Source: Panicum virgatum
Lineage: Eukaryota > Streptophyta > Magnoliopsida > Poales > Poaceae
Direction: 5' to 3'
DNA: 64,000 nt
Assembly (NCBI RefSeq): GCF_016808335.1
Contig: NC_053136.1
Coordinates: 4,012,531-4,076,530, forward strand
Under the pieces are notes generated by a model. The model was not told the origin of the DNA and ran no database searches. It was given only the letters and a program-made list of their open reading frames with translations. Below are positions 56,601-64,000 of the stretch, one piece after another. The stretch's first letter is position 1. The number at the start of each line of letters is the position of its first letter. Both the position numbers and the translations under genes were made by a program.

Positions 56601-59600
56601 ATGGCTAGGGATGAAGTCAAATATCCAATCAGGTATTGATTCAGGTATCACATTGAACTTGTTCAAAGCTATCTGCGAGTACTCTTCAGTCTTGTAGCGG
56701 TATATGTCATTGAGTCTTTGGAAATCAAGCCAATAGTAGCTGTGCAGATGGCAGCTCAAAGCTTGGATTCTTTTGGTGATGTGGTTCACAAAGTCAGCAT
56801 CAGAATCTTGTTTCAACATACTTAGGGCACATCTCATAGCCATGAAAAAGAGAGACTGGATTTCAATTGGATAGCCATATATACCCTGCAAGGATTCAGT
56901 CAATAGTTCAGTAAACAAGATACAGGATAAAACATGGAAAGAACTTTCAAGAAAAGCACTAATAACTTGTCATCCCAAGATCAAGGGCATCAAACTGATT
57001 CCCTAAAGGATGAATATGTAGTGATTAGGTCACAAACCACAGGGAATTAAGATAAACTACCTGCAGCCTACTAAGCATGTTCAATAAGAACAAAGCATGG
57101 GTTCAAACAGAAAGGAAATTAGCACCTAAATTGAGAAGCCTAAGAATTTGATGACATGTTTACTATACACAAAGTACACTGTTGTTCACAACTATATAGC
57201 ATTCCAAAACCTATGCACTATTTTGTAGCATTATTAATGTCCACAGCACTCTTGTGTTTCAGGTTTTTGGTCATGATCTTAGCAGTTACAAGACCATCCT
57301 ACAAGTGAATCCTTCTATAAAACTCATATCAAAACTTCCAAAGTATCAACAGATTATCAGACAGGCAAAACAGTTTCAGTTCTGATTGATATTGGACTTG
57401 AAAGAATGCAGTAGAACAGCAAGATTCTAGAGAACCTGAGAAAACAGGCACGAGGTGTATTGTCAACAATAACACTGAAAAACAGAAGTAGTTGGATATG
57501 AGCTCCTACCATTCTTCGGTCTATCATGGAGCAGCCATCAGCACAAAGCAAGGCTGGAGAAGTATCACACCCCTCTGAGAAACACAGCCTGAGAATAAGG
57601 TGCATGGCCCTTTGGCAGTTAGGGCTTTCAGCCAGAGAATCCCCTGTCCATCTGGTGTAAGCACGAAGAAGAATAATCCACCATAAGCCAGAATCTACAG
57701 AAGCAACCCTCCCAATGGCAGAATCCACATTTGGGTTATGCTTCGGCAATAATTCCAACATTCTTGCATGCTCATGGCAAGCAGCAATGCGTAGTGAGGC
57801 TTCACCATCTTGACATATCGTATCAACATTAGTTCCTTTGGACAACAAGTACTCATCTGTTTCCCAGTAACCTGGATGAAACATATGAAAATAATCACAT
57901 AATTGACTTGTATGATATCTCAATAACATGTGTTTCATAATGAAAAATCAATCATCACCAAGATCTCAATATTTTAATAATTGATCATTTTAGAATTTTT
58001 ATAGACCTGAAAGCTAAAGCTAAATTAACATCGATTATTGAAACTTAAGCTGTCCTAGAAACTCACCTATATCTGGATAGGTGCAGCTGTGACCACCAAG
58101 TTAATGTTTTCCTACGGCTTGATACATTTGCAGACCTACACTAATAAAATAAAAAACTAACTACTAGTTCCACTCCTGCCAGAAACAAATGACGGCAGGA
58201 GCATAGGTTTTGTGATTACAGATTACCGGATTTCCTTTGCTCTCTTGTGCATTTTGTGTCAGCACATGGCAAAATTCTAAAGGCTGGTCTCTGTAGTTCA
58301 AACTACATTCACTCGACTGCTAAACTAACCAGACATCACATTAAACTGACAAACACTCCTTTACAAATAAAGATAATCGCACTAGTTTCTAGCCTAGCCG
58401 TGCCGCTATCTCACCTGGCTATCAACGCCTTGGCCGCGCTGCGCTGCCGGATCCCCTCCCACTTGCGGCCCCGACGGGTCGGCTGCTCGACACGCGCCCG
58501 GCGCCGCGGCACCCTCGCCGTCGCCGCGCATCACGCTTGGCCACCGCCCACCCAGGCGGCCACGAGCCCAGCGAGGGCGGCGCGGCGGTGCCCTCGCCGT
58601 CGCCGCGCATCACGCTCGGGCGCTTGGGCGCCGCCCACCCACGCGGCCACGCGCGCCTCGCCGCCAGTGCGACTGGCAGCGGCTCTGATAGACTGCTATA
58701 CATGGCCCCAAGCCCAAATCCAAGCTGGACCAAGCTCAATTTCTAAGCCCAAATCCAAGCTGGGCCAAGCCCAATTGCTAATCCCACCCACGTTTTCGTT
58801 GCAGCAATCAACCAAGCACGAGTCCCTCTCCTAAGCTCGCTACTAACAATCTATGGTTTCCTCAATACAAATGCTGTAACGCCTATGCCTGCCGCCGCCC
58901 GGATCATAGTTCCGACGATTGATGGGGGGCATCTGCTCTTGTTTACCATGACACGTGATCAATCCCAATCGAGCATTAGGAAGCACACTCAACCATCAAT
59001 CCCCATAGTTGCGCGACTAAACAACGCAAAACCAAACCCATCAAACGCATGCAGAACTAGTTACCATCAGCATTGGTCGCGTTTGGGTTGCAGCCACAGT
59101 CCTTGACCGGCATGTCGCACATCTCCAAACAGTTTGTCCACGCGGCCAGGTGGAGCGGCCCGTAGCGCTTGCTCTCTGCCTCGTCCAGACCTGTCCTCAT
59201 CAGCTTTTCCGCGAACTCTGCATGAACCAACAAGGCTAGGAGCTAGTAATCTCGATCGAATTCCCTCAAAAAAAAAAGTAATCTCGATCGAATTCTCGAT
59301 GGATCCTAACCCCACCCCCACCAAGGAAGCCCACATCGAGAAAACGAAACGATCAGATCGCAAATTCGAAACCACGCCAGCGATCGAATCGAGAGGACTT
59401 ACTCCTCGCGCTGACGACGTCTAGCTTCATCACCGCAACGAGGAGCTCCCGGAGCGCCAGATCGTTCGCGTTTGTTGTCGTCGCGACCGCCGGCAAGTCC
59501 CAGTACTGCGGCCGCGAGGAGCGCCCGCCCGAAGTAAGGGGTCCGTCGCCGGAGGAGGAGGAGGAGGACGCCATGGCGGGAGGGGAGGTAGAGCACACGG

Positions 59601-59682
59601 GCCGCGAGGAGCGCCCACCTCCTGAAGTAGGGGGTCTGTCGCCGGAGGAGGAGGGTCCGTCGCCGGAGGAGGAGGACGCCAT
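52028..59682 (-). CDS. Candidate seven-exon chimeric gene: ankyrin-like, invertase and RIP-like segments
   Basis: Minus-strand exons: 59682-59403, 59217-59065, 57871-57510, 56885-56330, 55173-55028, 54448-54146, 53602-52028. Each is fully open, every intron begins GT and ends AG, phases agree at all six junctions, and the summed length is 3,375 bp (1,124 residues plus stop). Segments: Ser/Pro-rich start (1-93), ankyrin-like (94-194), C-terminal half of an alkaline/neutral invertase (195-about 490), an invertase-exon-like block (500-600), then an exon with an RIP-like fold and an acidic tail (601-1124). Introns hold a small solo LTR and a MITE. It may instead be two or three adjacent gene fragments; no transcript evidence is available. 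Toxin activity is doubtful (see the RIP-like exon). Confidence 0.5.
53603..54145. other. Intron 6 of the chimeric gene; nothing else seen
   Basis: AT-rich, no credible coding frame. Confidence 0.45.
54146..54448 (-). CDS. Chimeric gene exon 6: diverged invertase-like block
   Basis: 101 codons, phase 0 at both ends, acceptor AACTGCAG, donor GTAAGC. It starts [20 protein letters not shown]. Two stretches look like diverged versions of the invertase block in exon 3: [18 protein letters not shown] and [18 protein letters not shown] (compare [20 protein letters not shown]). The rest is unrecognised. Confidence 0.45.
54449..55027. other. Intron 5 of the chimeric gene
   Basis: No coding features. 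Its first bases (from 55027 downwards) duplicate the start of intron 3, which ties this border to the exon 5 tail swap. Confidence 0.45.
55028..55173 (-). CDS. Chimeric gene exon 5: invertase last exon with a replaced tail
   Basis: Starts with the invertase block [20 protein letters not shown] and continues to FPKYYNG. Intact invertases continue there with about 50 more residues. Instead the next eight residues, CSMIDRRM, and the following GTAGGAGCTC donor repeat the end of exon 3 and its intron start (57540-57490) almost base for base. So the true C-terminus has been swapped for a copy of the exon 3/intron 3 border. Confidence 0.7.
55297..55372. repeat. Two-copy tandem repeat of about 36 bp
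   Basis: The unit gcaaactgtactgattgaag plus 16 further bases occurs twice in intron 4 with one or two differences. Confidence 0.8.
55522..55682 (+). mobile_element. Small solo LTR (161 bp, TRIM-like)
   Basis: Starts TGTTAAGGGTACAAG, ends CATGGTATAACA, and is flanked by ttaat on both sides (55517-55521 and 55683-55687). The interior has a ca-repeat and a CATTCCTAACA stretch typical of copia LTR ends. A TGGTAT run that looks like the start of a primer site is included at the right end, so the LTR border may lie a few bases earlier. It is in intron 4 of the chimeric gene. Confidence 0.65.
55859..56000. mobile_element. hAT-type MITE (142 bp)
   Basis: Terminal inverted repeats TAGGGGTGGTAAAGGGCC and, inverted, TAGGGGTGGTAATGGGCC are flanked by the 8-bp duplication gttccaat (55851-55858 and 56001-56008). 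No coding capacity. It lies in intron 4 of the chimeric gene. Confidence 0.9.
56330..56885 (-). CDS. Chimeric gene exon 4: alkaline/neutral invertase (GH100) core
   Basis: About 185 residues closely matching the C-terminal part of plant alkaline/neutral invertases: [93 protein letters not shown] and [12 protein letters not shown]. These enzymes split sucrose into glucose and fructose in cytosol or organelles. The N-terminal half of the enzyme, with the catalytic Asp region, is absent from the window, so sucrose cleavage is unlikely. Acceptor TTGCAG, donor GTTAGG. Confidence 0.85.
56886..57509. other. Intron 3 of the chimeric gene; nothing else seen
   Basis: AT-rich without credible frames. 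The first 20 or so bases after the donor are the segment that reappears after exon 5. Confidence 0.45.
57510..57871 (-). CDS. Chimeric gene exon 3: ankyrin repeat fused to an invertase exon
   Basis: The first 50 residues form an ankyrin-like unit ([20 protein letters not shown] then [19 protein letters not shown]). At NPNVD the sequence changes without interruption into the alkaline/neutral invertase block [20 protein letters not shown], then [18 protein letters not shown]. The end after DRRM, followed by a GT donor, is where invertase genes place an intron. The fusion inside one exon is visible in the DNA and does not depend on splicing predictions. Confidence 0.7.
58400..58680. repeat. GC-rich block with an imperfect tandem repeat in intron 2
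   Basis: An 85-90 bp unit containing ccctcgccgtcgccgcgcat occurs twice (about 58510-58570 and 58590-58650). Open frames on both strands reflect GC richness. The surrounding intron (57872-59064) is AT-rich, so this block may be an inserted promoter or exon fragment. I cannot assign it. Confidence 0.5.
59065..59217 (-). CDS. Chimeric gene exon 2: ankyrin-like
   Basis: 51 codons between the acceptor TTCATGCAG and the donor GTAACT. It contains [17 protein letters not shown], a recognisable ankyrin repeat core (xxGxTPLHLAAxxxxxxxx), followed by NPNATNADG. Phase 1 at both ends joins exons 1 and 3 in frame. Confidence 0.5.
59403..59682 (-). CDS. Chimeric gene exon 1: Ser/Gly/Pro-rich start
   Basis: About 93 residues from an ATG at 59682; the same frame is also open from 59703. 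The first 40 residues and the next 30 are a tandem duplication (both start MASSSS and contain SGGRSSRP). The end, [19 protein letters not shown], is helical, resembling the start of grass ankyrin proteins. The donor is GTAAGT at 59402-59401. GC content is high, as usual for grass first exons. Confidence 0.55.
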
Positions 59683-59913
59683 GGCGGGAGGGATAGAGCA
59701 CACGGGCTCTGGAAGGTTCGAGAGGCTAGGTAACTAGGTTGGGATGGTAGTTTGGTTCGAGACGAGGCTGAGAGGGGAGGAGGAAGAGGAGGAGAGGAGC
59801 GGGGGGAGAATGGAAACGAGCGGGAACCGGGAAGAGCCCTGAGGGAGGAGAGGAGGAAGAGGGGTGCCGGCCCGGCCCGGCCGCATTGCCGCACTATGCC
59901 AGGCTGGACCCGA

Positions 59914-59990
59914 TGAAACTTACGGGCCAAGGCAAACGAAGTGAGCCAAGTGGGCCGAGCCCGTGAAACTTACGGGCCAAGGCAGATGAA
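59914..59990. repeat. Two-copy repeat upstream of the chimeric gene
   Basis: The unit gaaacttacgggccaaggca occurs twice about 57 bp apart, both followed by a gaag motif. It lies about 230-310 bases upstream of the putative start codon. Confidence 0.6.
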
Positions 59991-60440
59991 GTTTTCGGGG
60001 CTTGGTTGGTTGTTTGCGCAGATTTTCACTCCAGTGATTTTTACTGTGTTATAATTGCGCAGTTAGAAATCCCGTATACTAATATAAATAATAGATGGTT
60101 TATTTACATTTCTTAAGGATATTTCCCATGAAAGCTTGATACTAGAATTTAGTTCTGCGCATGCTTTCTTCTAATAGAATAGATGGAGCGGTAAATTCCT
60201 ATTGAATAACTAGGGAACTTTCACTTCGCGCATTTGCCTGACTGTTAGCCTGGCCAAAAAGGCAGTGCTAAACAAAATTCCTCCTCCAATTTTACTCATG
60301 CATACTCAACAAGCAACAGATTGCAGCAAAGGAACGCAGCGACAATCCCTGACTGTGTTAATTGGGCGATCTCAAGTGGAACACAGAAATAATTTGTTAT
60401 ACACGCCAACAAGATGATTCCATACATTTGCGCAATGTAG
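59951..60440 (+). repeat. Segment related to 41363-45540, without the LINE and hAT insertions
   Basis: Matching blocks, in the same order: gtgggccgagcc...gaaactt (59951 and 41363), gaataactag...ctttcact (60205 and 44505), catactcaacaagcaa (60300 and 45388), aatccctga...gtgttaatt (60344 and 45447) and acaagatgatt (60410 and 45508). The LINE (41551-44492) and hAT (44567-45364) have no counterpart here, which supports their boundaries. Confidence 0.6.
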
Positions 60441-60931
60441 AATTCAGACAAGCCTTTCGAAGCAGAGTAGTATAATGAACGAGTAATTCAGCTGCTGAAT
60501 TTCCACTACGGACAAATTGAGTGCAAAAACATTGGCCATGTAATCCAACCTGTAGGATATGTGATCAACAACATGACACCGCAGCACATCTGATACTGCA
60601 CTGCAGCTTTGTGAAGTGTGGGAGCGGGTCAGAGTTTTTTTTTTTTTAGGAAAGGGTAGGAGCACTGCCGTGTCATTTAAGGTAGAGGAGACGTTCTGGG
60701 ATTACATGAGCAGACAGCAGACACTTGGTTTTACAAGTCTGATTACAATTACAGGCAGACAGAATACTGTTAGCTTGATGTTCGATTGCTGCCAGTGCCA
60801 CTACAACCTTGCATCATGTCTTGATGGTTGCCTAATCTTTCTTGGCCTCCTCATAACAGAGGCAATTTTTAATAAGTTCTATACAAGGTTGAACGGCCAA
60901 TTTTCTTGCTATATATGGCCACATAAACCTA
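60441..60931. other. 3' flank of DUF6598 copy C
   Basis: On the minus strand the bases after the copy C stop match the 3' flank of copy B as far as about 60755 (aacagtattctgtctgcctg). A poly-T at 60637-60648 follows. No gene. Confidence 0.6.
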
Positions 60932-62310
60932 TTAGGCAGGAAACACTACATCTAGTCCGAGAGGCAAAGGTGACCAAGTCACCTTTACTGAAATCAATGC
61001 AAGATCAGTCTTTATCTCTTTACCGACACACCCATGTTGGTTCGCCTTGAAGGAACAGCAATGCTCTGCAGATCTGGATGACTCTGAACCTACCTTGAAC
61101 TTCAATTTCACAGATGTATGCATCCTTACAGCAACCACAGATCTCTTTAAGCCACATGACTCGCCAATGTCACCATCAAAGAGCTGAATTTGTTCATGCA
61201 ACCCGCTCGTAAAACATCCAAGATGCATATTGAAGCTTTTATACACTTCTGATATGAAAACTTCTATGGTCGCCTCAACTGCATAGAGAAGACGTGATGC
61301 ACTTATCTCAATTGAGCCATATTCACCATGAATTCGTCTTGTGAAAATGTCCCGGTCCTCAAGCCAAATGTCGTCTATGATTGACGCACCATCAATCAGC
61401 TGTAGATCATCATTTTCATGTTTGCCAGTCCTGATCCTCAAGTCATATTCTATTAGAATAGTGTCCATTAATTCGATCCCTCGCTTAGGGCCAGCCATGT
61501 TGATGAGAGAACCCTACAAAATTATTATTATTTAGAAGCTCTTCATATCGAAGTATTAGGTAAAGAAAAACCCTTCCCTTATGATGTACCACTCGTACTT
61601 AAAAGGGATACTTTTACTATTGATGACCAAGATCATTGTTAAATCGGTTTTGTTTTGAATCAAAAGTATTCAACGAGATAAACCTATGTAGCATGGTCAG
61701 TTCTATGCCATGTGGTGGGTTTGGTCTTATATTCTGAAACGAATATAGCAATTTAAAAAACTTTACAAATGATCACAGATGTTCACCTGCTCCACAATGA
61801 TGGGATCATCCCTACTGAAATTGATGACATGATTAAGCAATGGATCCAGACGATCTCACGCTGCTATATATCCTATACAACTCTACCAAGCCACCGTCCA
61901 CATGAACTTTATGCAACTTTAGTGAGAAAATCTGCAACATCGGGCGAGGTGGATGCCACATGCAAGTTCCATCAACACGGAGGACGCAATCAGCAGGATC
62001 TGATAACATCATTGCCACCAACCGAGCTTCATAAACAAATTACGAGTTATATTGTAACCAGAAAAGGTGACCAGAGTTTTTATGTGGTTATTCCTAGTCA
62101 TCCAACCAAACAAAAGGTGGATGGTACCATCCCATCTCACCTTGTCCCTAGACCAAACTCATGTTGAATAGATATCGACCAATTTCGCACGCTGCAATAT
62201 AGTTAGGGCGTGATGGTTTAGATGTCTCCTACTTCTGCAAACATCTAACAATGCAACTCCTAAGTAGCAACTGACAAGTGACAAGATTTCCGTTTATCTT
62301 TGCAAAGATT
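60932..62310 (-). pseudogene. DUF6598 gene copy C, exons 3 and 4 only
   Basis: Minus strand. Exon 3 is 62026-61787 (240 bp, with the same extra base as copy A and hence the same early stop), and exon 4 is 61513-60932, open for 188 residues from MAGPKRGIELMDTILIEYDL to GLDVVFPA. Intron 3 is only about 270 bp against about 730-760 in copies A and B. Exons 1 and 2 are missing: homology stops at about 62310 in intron 2, at an inverted junction with another DUF6598 fragment. Exon 3 and its surroundings are nearly identical to copy A, whereas exon 4 and the 3' flank are closer to copy B. Confidence 0.85.
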
Positions 62311-62494
62311 TGAAGTGGTGATGGATACTTGGATGGATTTGAAGTTCAGGGTAGGGGCAGACTCATCCATCTCTGCTGAACACTGCTGTTCCTTCAAGGC
62401 GAGCAAGCATGGGCGTGCTACTCAGGAGAAAACGACTGATTTTGCGTTGATCTCAGCAAAGGTGACTTGGTCGACTTTGATCCGTGGGTTCTAA
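62309..62494 (+). pseudogene. DUF6598 C-terminal fragment, inverted against copy C
   Basis: Open frame with MDLKFRVGADSSISAEHCCS, then SKHGRATQEKT and LISAKVTWSTLIRGF plus a stop. This aligns with the last 55-60 residues of DUF6598 (compare LKFKVGSESSRSAEHCCSF and SVKVTWSPLPRGLG). It comes from a distinct paralogue. It begins exactly where copy C homology ends, in the opposite direction. Confidence 0.75.
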
Positions 62495-62935
62495 GCGAGA
62501 ATAAATTTTCTGTCTAAGAATTTGGCCTCCGAATAATAAACAAACTAAGAGTTCAGAGAGTCGAGTTGTGGCTGTTTTGGGTTGTAATCAGACTGGTGTA
62601 GCAAGTGTTTGAGTTGATCATATGATTAGATTTCTGTACCCAAACCTTTTTCGAAGGTTGGCAAAAATATGCATGTCGATTTGTATCTGCTCTGTGCACT
62701 CTGATGAGACAATGCAAAACCTTAGAAAGGTTTATCGATGTCAAAAATTTTAAAATCATTTAATTATTCTCCATTTTTTTTACTCAAAAAACCTATCTAC
62801 TTCAATTTGCAATGTTCAAGCACAAAACTCACAGAAAAGCAAGTCACTGTCTCTAGAAAACAGACTATATATGATCTTGTCTCCAAAAAATAAGGTTGTG
62901 TATCATCATATCATCTACATGTGTGATTTTTTTAG
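62495..62935. other. No gene seen
   Basis: AT-rich sequence between the DUF6598 fragment and the MULE-like element. No credible frame or repeat. Confidence 0.6.
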
Positions 62936-63924
62936 AGAAGAAGTCTACATAACCCCCCAACTATCAAGGTCGGAGCACTTAACCCCCCCCCCAACTACAA
63001 AACCGGATATCTAACACCCCAAACTATCAAATACCGTGCACTTAACCCCCCTTGGGCGGTTTTGCTAAGCGGTTTCACCACGCTGGACGTTGACGTGGCC
63101 TCCTGACGCGTGGGGCCCACTTGTAAGCGACACATGAATCCTTCCTTCTTCCTCTGTTCTTCTCCTGTCGCCGTCGCGCCGCCGCCAGCTTGGCGCGCCT
63201 TCTCCACCTCCCTGGCGGCGCGGCCTGGCTGGACGAGTACATGGACGCCTCGTCGCCTCGGCGTAGCTGGAGGGGCGCGGGCCTCGCGGGCGGAGGGAGC
63301 AGAGGGAGGACGAAGGAGGAGGAGGGGGGCGAGCTCCACCGCCGTCGACCTCAGAAAGAGGGAGGTAGAGGGAGGGGGCAGCGCCCCATGCGGGCGTCCA
63401 CGGTGAGCTCGGGCGCCGCCCCGCGCGAGCGTCCACGGCGAGCCGTGCCGAGCTCGGCCGCCGGCCCGCGCCATGGCCCTGCGCTGGCCGAGCTCAAGCT
63501 CCAGGAGGGCCAGCTCCATGTGGGGAGCTGGAGTTTCGGCGGCTGCGGGCCTCCCTGCTTCGCCATCGAGGCCGGCGCGCGCGAGCTCCAGCTCCGGTGG
63601 CCGGCGCGCGAGGGAGCGGAGGGGCGAGGAGCAGAGGAGGGGTGATGCGCTCGCGGCGAGGCCCCTGCGCCGCGCTAGCGGCGAGGCCCTCCTGGAGAAG
63701 AATAGAGGAAGAAGAAAGGATCCATGTGTCGCTTACAAGTGGGCCCCACACGTCAGGAGGCCACATCAGCGTCCAGCGTGGCGAAACCGTTTAGCAAAAC
63801 CGCCCGAGGGGGTTAAGTGCACGGTATTTGATAGTTTGGGGTGTTAGATATCTGATTTTGTAGTTGGGGGGGGGGGTAAGTGCTCCGACTTTGATAGTTG
63901 GGGGGTTATGTAGACTTCTTCCAT
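62936..63924. mobile_element. Non-autonomous MULE-like element with long inverted repeats
   Basis: The first and last about 200 bp are inverted repeats with scattered mismatches: GAAGAAGTCTACATAACCCC on the left, matched inverted at 63904-63922, continuing to cgacacatg...atcc at about 63145 and 63715. A possible 9-bp duplication tttttttag flanks it (62927-62935 and 63925-63933), but it is low complexity. No transposase. The 570-bp GC-rich interior has open frames on both strands (for example 63190-63645) with Ala/Arg-rich chance products; it could be a captured 5' exon, as in Pack-MULEs. Confidence 0.7.
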
Positions 63925-64000
63925 TTTTTTTAGTAAATTTAGACGATTTTTTTGTCGTGGTTTGTACAGATTTTCACGAAGGTTGTAGTTTTCACCAAAT

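Noticed and set aside
58247..58834. 195-codon plus-strand frame
   Set aside because: It spans a GC-rich tandem repeat in intron 2 of the chimeric gene, has Arg/Ala-rich composition and shows no domain.
60064..60100. Possible Helitron 5' end (tcccgtatactaatataa)
   Set aside because: It starts with TC after an A, but there is no hairpin-CTAG end downstream in a plausible range, and the match is too short.
61769..62167. 132-codon plus-strand frame, identical to a minus-strand frame at 15187-15585
   Set aside because: It is antisense to DUF6598 exon 3 of copies C and A. The identity reflects the shared tract, not a separate gene.
1..64000. CRISPR arrays, rRNA, tRNA genes, bacterial operons
   Set aside because: None seen. 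The only regular short-period repeats are the transposon-internal arrays described above, and the context is a plant nuclear genome.

Overview
The window is repeat-rich nuclear DNA of a grass, most likely a panicoid. The evidence is the element mix (CACTA, Ty1/copia, Tekay-like Ty3/gypsy with LTRs of about 3 kb, L1-type LINE, hAT, Stowaway, MULE and Helitron ends), spliced genes with GT-AG introns, DUF6598 genes (a grass-expanded family), and GC-rich 5' exons. There is no prokaryotic organisation. I cannot name the species. LAYOUT. 1-6736: one end and most of the body of a CACTA transposon. It carries an unrecognised three-exon minus-strand gene whose second exon is split by a 3.8 kb solo LTR (993-4828). 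6856-16905: DUF6598 gene copy A, a pseudogene, split in exon 2 by an almost intact copia element (7382-14730) and frameshifted in exon 3. 17024-38169: a nest. A Tekay-like gypsy element on the minus strand has a truncated left LTR that contains a fragment of another LTR element. Its right LTR contains a second, decayed copia (29904-37525). 38170-40210: Harbinger-type remnants. 41551-44492: a 5'-truncated LINE. 44567-45364: a non-autonomous hAT. 46502-49226: DUF6598 copy B, four exons, apparently intact, between two candidate Helitron 3' ends (46104 and 50434). 50979-51440: a Stowaway MITE and a DUF6598 relic. 52028-59682: a minus-strand chain of seven open exons joining ankyrin-like, alkaline/neutral invertase and ribosome-inactivating-protein-like (RIP-like) segments. 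60932-62494: DUF6598 copy C, a pseudogene on the minus strand, meeting a plus-strand DUF6598 fragment at an inverted junction. 62936-63924: a MULE-like element with inverted repeats of about 200 bp. HOW THE PARTS RELATE. Three DUF6598 copies and two relics form a local dispersed family. Copies A and C share an almost identical tract with the same frameshift, which suggests gene conversion or recent duplication. The seven-exon chain is the most interesting object: every exon is open, every junction is GT-AG, all phases agree and the summed length is an exact multiple of three, yet it joins three unrelated protein families. It is not an established gene; transcript data would decide. Most retroelement stop codons are explained by C-to-T or G-to-A changes, as expected for old methylated DNA.
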